DNA of 37,981 bases from positions 1 through 37,981 of the forward strand of contig JAMFSE010000060.1 of the NCBI GenBank assembly GCA_026225115.1, given 5' to 3'. The notes below the pieces were generated by a model that saw only the letters and a list, made by a program, of their open reading frames with translations, ran no database searches and was not told the DNA's origin. Every line of letters begins with the position of its first letter. Positions within the stretch are counted from its first letter, which is position 1. The stretch comes from Rhodovastum atsumiense (GTDB lineage: Bacteria > Pseudomonadota > Alphaproteobacteria > Acetobacterales > Acetobacteraceae). Below, one piece after another: positions 17,544-25,590 of the stretch. Made by a program: the position numbers and the translations under genes.

Positions 17544-18170
17544 ATGGGGAAATACAACCAATTCGCCGGCCAAAACCTCGATCGCCTCGCCGCCATAAGC
17601 GACGGCATATTCGCCGTCGGCATGACCCTGCTGGTCCTCGATTTGCACACCCCGGCCGCCACCCTCATCCACAGCGATTCCGACCTTTGGCGAAACCTCG
17701 CCGAACTCGCCCCGAACCTCGCCGTCTACGTCATGAGCTTCCTCACCTTGGGAATCTTCTGGGTCGGCCGGCAAACGCAGCTCAATCTGCTAATCCGCGC
17801 CGACCGCAACCTCGCCTGGCTGCATCTGGGCTTTCTGTTCTGTGTCACGCTGATGCCCTTCTCGACCCAGCTGATCGGCAGCTTCATCCAATACCGCGCC
17901 GCTCTGCTGATCTACTGGGCCAACATCCTGCTGCTGGGCATCGGTCTGCTCGGCGCCTGGCGCTATGCCTTGCACGCCAAACTGGTCCCCGAAGACCTGC
18001 CCGTCGTCACCCATAAGGGCGTTGAGCGCCGCATCATCACCGCCCAGGCCCTCTACGCCGCCGGCGCCGCCCTATGCATCATCAACACATACTGGAGCCT
18101 CGGCTTCATCGTCCTGGTCCAACTAAACTACGTCATCGCCCCGAAGATCGGCTTCCTGCGAAAACTTTAA
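17544..18170 (+). CDS. TMEM175-family (DUF1211) potassium channel-like protein
   Basis: A 208-residue protein with six predicted membrane helices. The first carries RLAAISDGIFAVGMTLLVL (about 14-32), which matches the family's FSDxxFAIxxTLLxL pore motif except that the first position is Ile instead of Phe. Bacterial members have one such repeat per chain and form tetrameric K+-permeable channels. The gene begins 12 bases after kup on the same strand, which suggests a shared K+ role. It could also be an unrelated small membrane protein of the DUF1211 group, but the motif is strong. An intergenic repeat follows immediately. Confidence 0.85.
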   Translation: MGKYNQFAGQNLDRLAAISDGIFAVGMTLLVLDLHTPAATLIHSDSDLWRNLAELAPNLAVYVMSFLTLGIFWVGRQTQLNLLIRADRNLAWLHLGFLFCVTLMPFSTQLIGSFIQYRAALLIYWANILLLGIGLLGAWRYALHAKLVPEDLPVVTHKGVERRIITAQALYAAGAALCIINTYWSLGFIVLVQLNYVIAPKIGFLRKL

Positions 18171-18250
18171 GCCAAGCAGCCGCTTTTTGAAAGAAGCGGC
18201 GCAAAAACTTTTGTGAATCCGGGCAATGGGCTGTGGCGGCGCCAACGCCG
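18171..18250. repeat. Structured intergenic repeat (copy 2)
   Basis: A hairpin at 18179-18200 (arms GCCGCTTTTT and AAGAAGCGGC, one mismatch) is followed by GCAAAAACTTTTG. Then comes the core GGGCAATGGGC, and GCCAACGCC at 18241-18249. The order and spacing match copies at 10281-10440 and 33975-34085, while the hairpin arm sequence differs but still pairs. It abuts the end of the TMEM175-like gene and may act as a transcription end signal, although there is no clean U-tract after the stem. Confidence 0.65.
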
Positions 18251-18284
18251 TCATCGCGAGCGAAGCGCAGCAATCCATCTTTAT
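18250..18284. repeat. Dispersed GTCATYGCGAG...GCAATCCATCTTT repeat (copy A)
   Basis: The element begins GTCATCGCGAGCGAAGCG and ends GCAATCCATCTTTAT. A second copy lies at 22457-22500. Repeats of this general form are common between genes of many proteobacteria. The stop codon of the CorC-like gene (18285-18287 on the minus strand) directly abuts this copy. Confidence 0.75.
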
Positions 18285-19595
18285 CTAGCCGACTCTATCT
18301 TTCTCAACCCCGACGCGGTCGACCCGCCGTCCATCCATCGCCAGCACCTCAAACCGCCAACCCCCAAAAATAATCGCATCCCCCTTTCGCGGCGGCCGCT
18401 GCAACAACGCCAAAATCAACCCGCCCAGCGTGTGATAACTCCCCGCATTGGGTAAATCCGGCAAATGCAGCCGCGCCTTAGTCTCATCCACCGGCATCAA
18501 CCCATCGAACTCAAAACTCGTCTGATCCGCCTGCGTGCTGCCGTCCTTAGGCTGCTGCGGGTCCTCGGCATCCCCCACAATCGCCTCCAGCACATCGGCC
18601 GCGGTAATCATGCCCTCAAAACTGCCGTACTCATCCAGCACGATGGCAATCCCCAGCGTATCCGACTTCAACCGCTCTAAAGCTTCCAGCGCCGAAACGG
18701 AGTCAGGTATCGCCATCGGCTGCCGTATCGCCGCGGCGAGGGAAAAATCCTTCCCATCCAGCACCCGGTCCAGAATATCCTTCGCCTGCACAATCCCGGC
18801 GACATTATCGATTGAACCATCGCACACAACAAAGCGCGAATGCGGCGCGTTCCGCAGCGTCGCGATGATGGTGCTGCGCGACGCTGTCCGGTCGATCCAG
18901 TCGATCTCCGTGCGCGGCGTCATTATCGCCCGCACCGGCTTGTCGGCCAGCCGCAGAACCCGCTCGATAATATCCCGCTCCTCGTTCTCCAGCACGCCGG
19001 TCTCCGCCCCCTCCACCAGCATGGCCTTCAGCTCTTCCTCGCTCATCGCCCGCCGGTCATCCCCCGGTGGCCCGAACAGTTTCAAAACCAGCTTGGTCGA
19101 AACCCCCAGCAGCCACACCACCGGCGTCGCCACGGTGGCGAGAATGGAAAGCGGCTGCGCCACAATGGCGGCCAGCCGCTCCGGATGCCGCAACGCCAGC
19201 TGCTTGGGCACCAACTCGCCAAACACCAGCGTCAAAAACGTGATGATCAGCACGGTAATCGCCAGCGCCAGCGAGTTGGTATAATGCCCGAGCCAATGGA
19301 TACGCCCCAAAGGCACCGCCAGCCTCGTCCCAAGCTGCGCCCCGCCGAACACCCCGGTCAGAATGCCGATCAGCGTAATCCCGAACTGCGACGCCGGCAG
19401 ATAGGCCTGCGGGTTATCCGCCAGCGCCCTGGCCCGTGCCGCCCCGCGCACCTGCCGCCGCTCCATCAGCGTCAGCATCGCGCGCCGCGCCGAGACCAGC
19501 GCCAACTCGCTTAAGGCAAAAACCCCGTTGAGAAGAATAAGGATGGCAAGAATGAACAGCTGTAACGCGAGAGGCATGTCGCATTGTAACTGCAT
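18285..19595 (-). CDS. CorC/HlyC-type CNNM transporter-associated CBS protein
   Basis: A 436-residue protein with the order CNNM membrane domain (DUF21, about 7-195, three or four helices), a CBS pair (about 215-340, with MTPRTEIDWID and DEYGSFEGMITAADVLEAIVGD) and a C-terminal CorC_HlyC domain (about 350-430). Such proteins are linked to Mg2+ and Co2+ resistance or efflux, and older names call them hemolysins. The ATG at 19595 is used; another at 19577 is in frame and neither has a clear ribosome-binding site. The last codons sit next to repeat copy A, so the C-terminal KDRVG may be shaped by it. The gene is divergent from the glucan synthase. Confidence 0.9.
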   Translation of the reverse strand: MQLQCDMPLALQLFILAILILLNGVFALSELALVSARRAMLTLMERRQVRGAARARALADNPQAYLPASQFGITLIGILTGVFGGAQLGTRLAVPLGRIHWLGHYTNSLALAITVLIITFLTLVFGELVPKQLALRHPERLAAIVAQPLSILATVATPVVWLLGVSTKLVLKLFGPPGDDRRAMSEEELKAMLVEGAETGVLENEERDIIERVLRLADKPVRAIMTPRTEIDWIDRTASRSTIIATLRNAPHSRFVVCDGSIDNVAGIVQAKDILDRVLDGKDFSLAAAIRQPMAIPDSVSALEALERLKSDTLGIAIVLDEYGSFEGMITAADVLEAIVGDAEDPQQPKDGSTQADQTSFEFDGLMPVDETKARLHLPDLPNAGSYHTLGGLILALLQRPPRKGDAIIFGGWRFEVLAMDGRRVDRVGVEKDRVG

Positions 19596-19737
19596 TTTCG
19601 TTTAAAAAATACGCCGCTCCACCGCCGATTCATTACGTTTGCCTTAATCGCGACACAATCCGGCCCAGCGCCCGCCGCACTGTAATTTTAAGTGACGATC
19701 CGACGGGGATAATCCCGTAAGATTTTGGATCATAAAG

Positions 19738-22449
19738 ATGACGTTCCAGGCTCAAATTCGCCGCCAGACCGCCCAGCTCTCCACCCAGGATTTGCAGCGC
19801 AAAACCCGCAAGGGCTGGCTAAGTGTTTCCTCCTGGGGCGCTGCTCTGGGCGCCGCGGTCATCGCTTTTGGCATCTGGGCCGGCGTCAACCGCCCGGTCA
19901 CCGACATTACCCCCTATAACGGCGCCATCGGCGGCTTCGCCTTCTCCCCCTTCCACGCCGGCGAAAGCCCGGAGAAGAACCAGTACCCGACGACCGCGCA
20001 GATCAAATCCGACCTGCAGCTGGTCTCCCAGCACACCAAAAACATCCGTACCTACACGGTTGAGGGCGATCTCGGCACGATCCCGGCGCTTGCCGAAAAC
20101 ATGGGCTTGAACGTCACTCTGGGCGCCTGGCTGGACCGCCACCCGGACGCCAACGCGACTGAGATCGCTAAAGTCATCCAGATCGCCAACGCCAATGCCG
20201 ACGTGAAGCAGATCATGGTCGGCAACGAGACCGTGCTGCGCGGCGACGTGCCGGTGCCCGAGCTGATCCGTGACATCAACCAAGTTAAATCCGCAACGCA
20301 TGTGCCGGTTTCCACCGCCGAGCCCTGGCACGTCTGGCTGAAATACCCGAACCTTGGGAACTCCGTGGACTTCATCACCGTCCATCTGCTGCCCTACTGG
20401 GAAGGCGTGCCGGAAAGCTACGCCTTGCAGGATGCGATGAACCGCCTCGCCGCCGTGCATAAAGCCTTCCCCGACAAGCGCATCGTGATCGGTGAAATCG
20501 GCTGGCCGTCGGATGGTATCGACATCGGCGCCGCCCGCGCCAGCACCGTCAACCAGGCCCGCTTCATGCGCGACTTCTTCAACCTCGCGCAAAAGCAGCA
20601 CATCCAGTATTTTGTGATGGAAGCCTTCGACCAGCCCTGGAAAACCAGCTTTGAGGGCCGCGCCGCCGGCTATTGGGGCATGTTCACCCTCGACCGCGCC
20701 CAGAAATGGTCGCTGACGGGTGCGGTTGAAAACCACCCGGACTGGATCTTCTACGCTTTGGGCAGCATCCTGCTCACGCTGGTCGCCACCATGACCCTGC
20801 TGTCGCGCCGTCCGGACATGCGCCTGCCCGGCAAGCTCATCTTTGCCGGCCTGGTTGAAGGCTTCGCCGCCACGCTGGCGCTGCTGCTGATGACCATGGG
20901 CCAGACCTATCTCTCGCTCGGCGCCGCCGCGGTCTGGGGCGTGCTCGCCGCCGGCCAGGGCCTGCTGCTCTTCCTGCTGATTGCCGACAGTTTTGATCTC
21001 GCGGAAACCATCTTCGGTCGCGTCCGCAACCGCCATTTTGAACCGGTCCCGGCTTTGTCCGGCACGAAACTGCCGAAAGTCTCGCTGCATCTGCCGATCT
21101 GCAACGAACCCCCGCACATGGTCCGCCAGACCTTGGACGCCCTGGCAGCCCTCGACTACGAGGACTACGAAGTCCTGGTGATCGACAACAACACCATGGA
21201 CCCGCATATCTGGGAGCCGGTTGCCGAACATTGCGCCCGCCTCGGCCCGAAATTCCGCTTCTTCACGCTCGGCAAGTACAAAGGCTACAAGGCCGGCGCG
21301 CTGAACTTCGCGCTCCGCGAAACCGCCCCCGACGCCACCATCATCGGCGTGCTGGACAGCGACTACATCGTCGAGCCCGACTGGCTGCGCTGCATGGCGC
21401 CGGCCTTCGACAACCCGAACGTCGGCTTCACCCAATCCCCGCAGGACTACCGCGACAACGACGGCAGCTTCTTCAAGCGCCTGATGTTCTGGGAATACGC
21501 CGGCTTCTTCCACGCCGGCATGGTGACCCGCAACGAGCGTAACGCCATCATCCAGCACGGCACCATGACCCTGGTCCGCCGCGAAGCTTTGGCCAACGAA
21601 AACGGCTGGGCCGAATGGTGCATCACCGAGGACAGCCAGCTCGGCCTGCGCCTGTTCCGCGCCGGCTATGAAGCCGTCTACTCCAAGAAGAGCTTCGGCA
21701 AGGGCGTCATGCCGGACGACTTCAACGCCTTCCGCAAACAGCGCTACCGCTGGGCCTATGGTGCGATGCGCATCGTCCGTGCCAACTGGCGCGCGCTGTT
21801 CTCGCCCTTCAACCACGACCTGACGCTCGGCCAACGCTGGCACTTCATCACCGGCTGGCTGCCGTGGATGGGCGACGCTTTAGGCCTGGTGTTCCTGGTG
21901 ATGGGCCTCGCCTGGTCGGCCGGCCTGATCCTGGATCCGGTGCGCTTCGAATTCCCGATCGCTTTGTTCATGCTGCCCTCGATCGGCCTGTTCGTCTTCA
22001 AGATCGTGCAGATCCTGGCGCTCTACGCCGCCCGCGTGCCCTGCGGTTTCAAAGACCGCCTGGGCGCCGCAATCGGCGGGCTGGCACTCTCGCACAGCAT
22101 CGGCAAGGCCGTCTGGAAAGGCCTGTTCACCAACTCGCTGCCGTTCCTGCGCACCCCGAAGATGAAAAACGCCCCGGCTCTGGTGCAAGGCCTGGTCATG
22201 GCCCGCGAGGAATTCGGCCTGCTGGCGCTCACCTGGACCGCCCTACTGCTGGTCGGCTTCGGCCATCACTGGGCAACCATCGAGACCATCCTGTGGTGCG
22301 TGGTACTGTTCACCCAGTCCCTGCCGTACCTGGCCTCGGTGACTGTCTCGATCCTGGCTTCCATGCCTGCCCCCGCAACCCGCAAGGTTGCGGCCCCGGC
22401 CCGCGAGCCGGTACGGATGGGCTCCATGCACCCGGCCGCTGGCGACTAA
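19738..22449 (+). CDS. GH17-GT2 fusion, NdvB-like beta-glucan synthase
   Basis: A 903-residue membrane protein with two enzymes in one chain. After a membrane helix (about 32-50), residues 60-330 form a GH17-like beta-1,3-glucanase/transglycosylase domain in the periplasm. It has both catalytic glutamates: E164 in VGNETVLRG and E253 in VIGEIGWPSDG. Helices follow (about 337-415), then a cytoplasmic GT2 domain (445-690) with DSD (540-542), TED (630-632) and QRYRW (668-672), the processive synthase motifs. Several more helices complete the protein. The layout resembles proteins that make beta-(1,3)/(1,6) glucans in Bradyrhizobium and Pseudomonas (NdvB/NdvC), where the GH17 part may branch or cyclise the product. 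Codon choice is strongly C/G-ending and regular, unlike the next two genes. Confidence 0.9.
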   Translation: MTFQAQIRRQTAQLSTQDLQRKTRKGWLSVSSWGAALGAAVIAFGIWAGVNRPVTDITPYNGAIGGFAFSPFHAGESPEKNQYPTTAQIKSDLQLVSQHTKNIRTYTVEGDLGTIPALAENMGLNVTLGAWLDRHPDANATEIAKVIQIANANADVKQIMVGNETVLRGDVPVPELIRDINQVKSATHVPVSTAEPWHVWLKYPNLGNSVDFITVHLLPYWEGVPESYALQDAMNRLAAVHKAFPDKRIVIGEIGWPSDGIDIGAARASTVNQARFMRDFFNLAQKQHIQYFVMEAFDQPWKTSFEGRAAGYWGMFTLDRAQKWSLTGAVENHPDWIFYALGSILLTLVATMTLLSRRPDMRLPGKLIFAGLVEGFAATLALLLMTMGQTYLSLGAAAVWGVLAAGQGLLLFLLIADSFDLAETIFGRVRNRHFEPVPALSGTKLPKVSLHLPICNEPPHMVRQTLDALAALDYEDYEVLVIDNNTMDPHIWEPVAEHCARLGPKFRFFTLGKYKGYKAGALNFALRETAPDATIIGVLDSDYIVEPDWLRCMAPAFDNPNVGFTQSPQDYRDNDGSFFKRLMFWEYAGFFHAGMVTRNERNAIIQHGTMTLVRREALANENGWAEWCITEDSQLGLRLFRAGYEAVYSKKSFGKGVMPDDFNAFRKQRYRWAYGAMRIVRANWRALFSPFNHDLTLGQRWHFITGWLPWMGDALGLVFLVMGLAWSAGLILDPVRFEFPIALFMLPSIGLFVFKIVQILALYAARVPCGFKDRLGAAIGGLALSHSIGKAVWKGLFTNSLPFLRTPKMKNAPALVQGLVMAREEFGLLALTWTALLLVGFGHHWATIETILWCVVLFTQSLPYLASVTVSILASMPAPATRKVAAPAREPVRMGSMHPAAGD

Positions 22450-22456
22450 GACAGAC

Positions 22457-22500
22457 GTCATTGCGAGGCGGCGCAGCCGCCGAAGCAATCCATCTTTCTC
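22457..22500. repeat. Dispersed GTCATYGCGAG...GCAATCCATCTTT repeat (copy B)
   Basis: This copy starts GTCATTGCGAG, continues through a GC-rich palindrome GGCGGCGCAGCCGCC, and ends GAAGCAATCCATCTTTCTC. It lies 7 bases after the glucan synthase stop and directly before a terminator hairpin. Compared with copy A, the ends are conserved and the middle palindrome differs. Confidence 0.8.
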
Positions 22501-22501
22501 A

Positions 22502-22535
22502 AAAACGGGCGTCACCGCAACGTGACGCCCGTTTT
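22502..22535 (+). terminator. Intrinsic terminator after the glucan synthase gene
   Basis: A perfect 10-base stem (CGGGCGTCAC at 22506-22515 paired with GTGACGCCCG at 22522-22531) closes a 6-base loop. It is followed by TTTTCT and preceded by five A residues, so it can stop transcription in either direction. It separates the glucan synthase from the CmcJ-like gene. Confidence 0.85.
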
Positions 22536-22573
22536 CTATGTCTTACCCAAAACAAACCGTTTCGCGCCGTAAA

Positions 22574-22601
22574 TTGACTCCCGGGCAGAATCAAATACGC
22601 T
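22574..22601 (+). promoter_or_regulatory. Candidate sigma-70-type promoter for the CmcJ/NvfI-like gene
   Basis: TTGACT and TACGCT are spaced by 16 bases, ending 39 bases before the ATG at 22641. They lie after the terminator at 22502-22535, so the gene needs its own promoter about here. The assignment rests on sequence resemblance only. Confidence 0.35.
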
Positions 22602-22640
22602 CGCCGGCAATAAACATCATAAACTGGGAAGGAGACTGTG

Positions 22641-23486
22641 ATGGGAGTTCCTCCGCACAGCATTCGCGCCAAAATCCCCTATCTGCGCAGCGATCTCGAC
22701 ACCTTGTTCGTCGACTATTCCGCCCGCATCCTGGGCGAGGAAACCCTCGACCGCCAGCCGCTCACCATCCGCAACGGCCGCGAAGCGGCGATCCCGCCAT
22801 CCCTGGAACAGGAGGGCTTCGAACTAACCCATTGCCACAGCCGCGTCGTCCAAACCCGCCTGACGGAGCTAACCGCGGAGCGCACCCCGCTCAAAACCTC
22901 ACCGGCGATGAAGGCCTATTGGGACGAAACAACCCCCTTCATCCAATGCCTGACCGGCGCCCGCGCGGTCTACCCCATCAACGCCTCGGCCGTGCGATTC
23001 AGCACCCAAAACACCCGCCAGAAGATGATGACCCCCGCCGGCTGGGTGCATCTCGATTACGATCCCGAGGAGGCCGAACAACAACTCCGCGAAACGCTGG
23101 AGCTGCACGCCGTCACCCCCGCCCCCTACAGCCGCCACGTCCTGTACCAAAGCTGGCGCGTCCTCTCCGACCCGCCGCAGGATTTCCCGCTCGCAATCTG
23201 CGACGGCCGCACCGTCCGCGGCGAAGACATCGTCCCCATCGAATACCACATGAAAACCGAGGCCCGCGAAGTCACCTACCGCTCGCGCGGCAGCCGCTAC
23301 AGCCCCCGTCACCAATGGTGGTATTTCCCCGACATGACACCGGACGAAATGATCATCTTCAAAGGCTTCGACTCCCGCCACCCCGACCAATCCAAAACCC
23401 TCCACGTCGCCTTCCACGACGAAACCGCGGAGCACCCCATCCCCCGCTCCAGCATAGAAACCCGCTACTTCGCGCTGTTCGATTAA
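22641..23486 (+). CDS. CmcJ/NvfI-family oxidoreductase (putative Fe/2-oxoglutarate-type oxygenase)
   Basis: A 281-residue protein of the CmcJ/NvfI family. Features seen: WVHLDYDPEEA with an HxD pair (H137, D139) as a possible metal site, YQSWRVLSDPPQDFPLAICD, HQWWYFPDMTPDEMIIFKGFDS, a downstream His in LHVAFHDE, and the closing RSSIETRYFALFD. Family members include the cephamycin 7-alpha-hydroxylation component CmcJ and fungal oxygenases (NvfI, AsaB, GA4 desaturase-like), so a hydroxylation or desaturation is likely; the substrate is unknown. A strong ribosome-binding site (GGAAGGAG) lies 6 bases before the ATG at 22641; an adjacent GTG at 22638 is less likely. It stands alone between a terminator and a repeat and looks like a single acquired gene. 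Confidence 0.82.
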   Translation: MGVPPHSIRAKIPYLRSDLDTLFVDYSARILGEETLDRQPLTIRNGREAAIPPSLEQEGFELTHCHSRVVQTRLTELTAERTPLKTSPAMKAYWDETTPFIQCLTGARAVYPINASAVRFSTQNTRQKMMTPAGWVHLDYDPEEAEQQLRETLELHAVTPAPYSRHVLYQSWRVLSDPPQDFPLAICDGRTVRGEDIVPIEYHMKTEAREVTYRSRGSRYSPRHQWWYFPDMTPDEMIIFKGFDSRHPDQSKTLHVAFHDETAEHPIPRSSIETRYFALFD

Positions 23487-23498
23487 TCCGCTATCGCC

Positions 23499-23533
23499 GT
23501 AGGATGGGTAAGCGCAGCGTCACCCATCGCTAA
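23499..23533. repeat. Dispersed GTAGGATGGGT...ACCCATC palindromic repeat
   Basis: The arms GATGGGT (23503-23509) and ACCCATC (23522-23528) flank a central AAGCGCAGCG-like segment. Elements of this form (GGATGGGT-AAGCG...-ACCCATC) are common between genes in many bacteria. It lies 12 bases after the CmcJ-like gene and is the only feature in the 97-base gap before the helicase gene. Confidence 0.65.
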
Positions 23534-23583
23534 TTCATTTCACTTCCATTGCATTCAGAACCGTACCCTGCAACTGTCGACCC

Positions 23584-25590
23584 GTGAATGAATCTCCGGT
23601 CGCGCCTCAAATAACCCCGCAAGCCTGGTGGTCAGGAACCCTGGCCGACTTCAACAGCAACACAGATTCCAGCATCATCGGACGCCTGGCATTCCGGGCG
23701 ATCGAAACCCACCCGCTGAACCACGATCAGCAATTGCGCGCCTGGCACCAGCAAATCGCAATTCTACGTTCTGCACTCCACAGCCTGCCAAACCACTGGC
23801 GGCTACTCTTCGAATACCCTTTGCTTCGCCTCGGACGCCGGCTAGACGCCGTTTTAATCTCCGACCGCGCAATCTTTCTCTTCGAATTCAAAATCGGCTC
23901 GACCGTCTTCGACCGGGCCGCACGCAACCAAACCGAAGACTACGCGCTCGACCTACAGGATTTCCATAGCGAAAGCCGAACCGCAACAATCGTACCGATA
24001 CTCGTCGCAAGCGAAGCACATGCGCCCGAACCCATCTGGCCACTCTACTGGCACGGCGTCACCGATCCGATCTTTTTAGCTTCGGCCAAGTCACTGCCCA
24101 ACCTCCTAAACCTACTCGTCTCAGCTGTTCCTCACCGAAACATCAAAATCGAGAAATGGGAGCACGCACCGTATCGCCCGGTGCCAACCATCATCGAAGC
24201 AGCGACAATGCTTTACCGAAAACATGGTGTCGCGGAGATCGCCGCCGCCCGCGCCGACATCAGCAACCTGACCCGCACAACCAGCGTCATCATGCAGGCC
24301 GTTGCAGATGCAAAAAACAATGGCCAATACGTCATCGTATTCGTCACCGGCATTCCCGGCGCCGGCAAAACCCTCTGCGGATTGAACGCCGTCTTCGGCG
24401 CCGATACCGGCGCCGCCTTTCTCACCGGCAACCTACCTTTAGTCCACGTGCTCCGCGAGGCTCTAGCCCGCGATGCCGCATCCCTGCCCGGCGGATCAAT
24501 CCGCCAGGCCAGGCAGAAAACCGAGAGCGCTGTCCAAGGTCTGACCGGATTTGTCCGCGACAACGTCGACCGCCTTGACCCCCCGCACGAGCACGTCGTG
24601 GTTTTCGACGAAGCACAACGCGCCTGGGACGCCGCCTACGGCGCACGAAAATTCCAATTAAACGATAGCGAAGCCGCGCTGTTCCTGGAAATCATGGGAA
24701 AGCACAAGGATTACGCCGTAGTGATCGCACTCGTCGGCAACGGCCAGGAAATAAACACCGGCGAAGCCGGCCTCGGCGAATGGGGCCGCGCATTGGCGAG
24801 CCGCCCGGAATGGCAAATCCACGCGGCGCCCTCAGTGCTGACAACCATTGAGCCAAGACAGCGCCTCTTCACCGCAATCCCCGCCGGCATCACGATCAAT
24901 CCCGCATTGCATCTCGACATTCCGGTCAGGTCCATTCGCACATCTTCCGGCGCGCCATGGGTGGATGCCGTGCTGCGCGGAAACTTGGCCGAAGCCAAAG
25001 CCCACGCGGAAGACGGCGTCCCGTTCATCGTCACAAGATCGCTGCCGCTAATGCGCACAGCGTTACGCAGCATGGCGCGCGGTGAACGCCGCGCCGGCTT
25101 GGTGTGCAGCACCGGCGCCAGGCGATTGGTGGCTGACGGCATCTGGCCCGACTTTCCGCATCTAGACCAGGACGCTATCGCAAACTGGTTTCTAAACAAC
25201 TGGCCAGACGTGCGCGCCTCCGACGCGCTTGAAATCCCGGCCACGCAATTTGCCTGCCAGGGCCTGGAACTAGATCTCGTGGGCCTCTGCTGGGGCGGCG
25301 ATCTGCTGTGGAACGGCGCTTGGCAAATCCGCAAATTCGTCGGCACAAAATGGCAAAACCCAAAGCGTCAGGACGCAAAGGATTTTCGTCTTAACACTTA
25401 TCGCGTCCTACTTACCCGCGCCCGCTATGAGACGATCATCTGGCTACCAAAAGGCGACATCGCCGACCGCACCCGCGAACCAGAATTTTTTGATAGAACC
25501 GCCGATTTTCTGATCGAATGCGGCGCCACATTATTGCAAGACCTGCCCACCGAACCACCACTATCGGAACTCGAACCCCAATTACTTTAG
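23584..25590 (+). CDS. Predicted nuclease-helicase (PD-(D/E)xK-like domain plus DUF2075/SLFN-g3 helicase)
   Basis: A 668-residue protein. The N-terminal part has a pattern fitting a PD-(D/E)xK nuclease: E77, then RRLDAVLISD with D88, then LFEFKIG with E101 and K103. From about residue 245 there is a superfamily I-type helicase of the DUF2075 (PF09848) group. Its motifs are Walker A GIPGAGKT (256-263), Walker B VVFDEAQRAWD (DEAQ 342-345), VGNGQEINTGEAG (384-396), QGLELD (559-564) and YRVLLTRAR (606-614). Proteins like this often occur in defence islands, and a nuclease joined to a helicase fits a role against foreign DNA; this is inference. The start is GTG at 23584 with no good ribosome-binding site. 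The gene is less GC-rich than its neighbours and stands alone, which suggests transfer. Confidence 0.85.
   Translation: MNESPVAPQITPQAWWSGTLADFNSNTDSSIIGRLAFRAIETHPLNHDQQLRAWHQQIAILRSALHSLPNHWRLLFEYPLLRLGRRLDAVLISDRAIFLFEFKIGSTVFDRAARNQTEDYALDLQDFHSESRTATIVPILVASEAHAPEPIWPLYWHGVTDPIFLASAKSLPNLLNLLVSAVPHRNIKIEKWEHAPYRPVPTIIEAATMLYRKHGVAEIAAARADISNLTRTTSVIMQAVADAKNNGQYVIVFVTGIPGAGKTLCGLNAVFGADTGAAFLTGNLPLVHVLREALARDAASLPGGSIRQARQKTESAVQGLTGFVRDNVDRLDPPHEHVVVFDEAQRAWDAAYGARKFQLNDSEAALFLEIMGKHKDYAVVIALVGNGQEINTGEAGLGEWGRALASRPEWQIHAAPSVLTTIEPRQRLFTAIPAGITINPALHLDIPVRSIRTSSGAPWVDAVLRGNLAEAKAHAEDGVPFIVTRSLPLMRTALRSMARGERRAGLVCSTGARRLVADGIWPDFPHLDQDAIANWFLNNWPDVRASDALEIPATQFACQGLELDLVGLCWGGDLLWNGAWQIRKFVGTKWQNPKRQDAKDFRLNTYRVLLTRARYETIIWLPKGDIADRTREPEFFDRTADFLIECGATLLQDLPTEPPLSELEPQLL

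Noticed and set aside
15708-17774. Minus-strand open frame of 688 codons opposite kup
   Set aside because: It is Asp/Glu/Gly/His-rich with no fold or motif and lies exactly opposite a well-supported transporter.
16604-18016. Plus-strand open frame of 470 codons bridging kup and the TMEM175 gene
   Set aside because: It is another reading frame of both genes with a Pro/Arg/His-rich product; the kup and TMEM175 frames carry clear family motifs.
19819-21843. Minus-strand open frame of 674 codons opposite the glucan synthase
   Set aside because: The antisense product is Val/Gly/Ala/Glu-rich without motifs; long mirror frames are expected from the regular codon use of that gene.
22538-23533. Plus-strand open frame of 331 codons overlapping the CmcJ/NvfI-like gene
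   Set aside because: It is a shifted frame over most of its length, Arg/Pro/His-rich; the frame from 22641 has the ribosome-binding site and family motifs.
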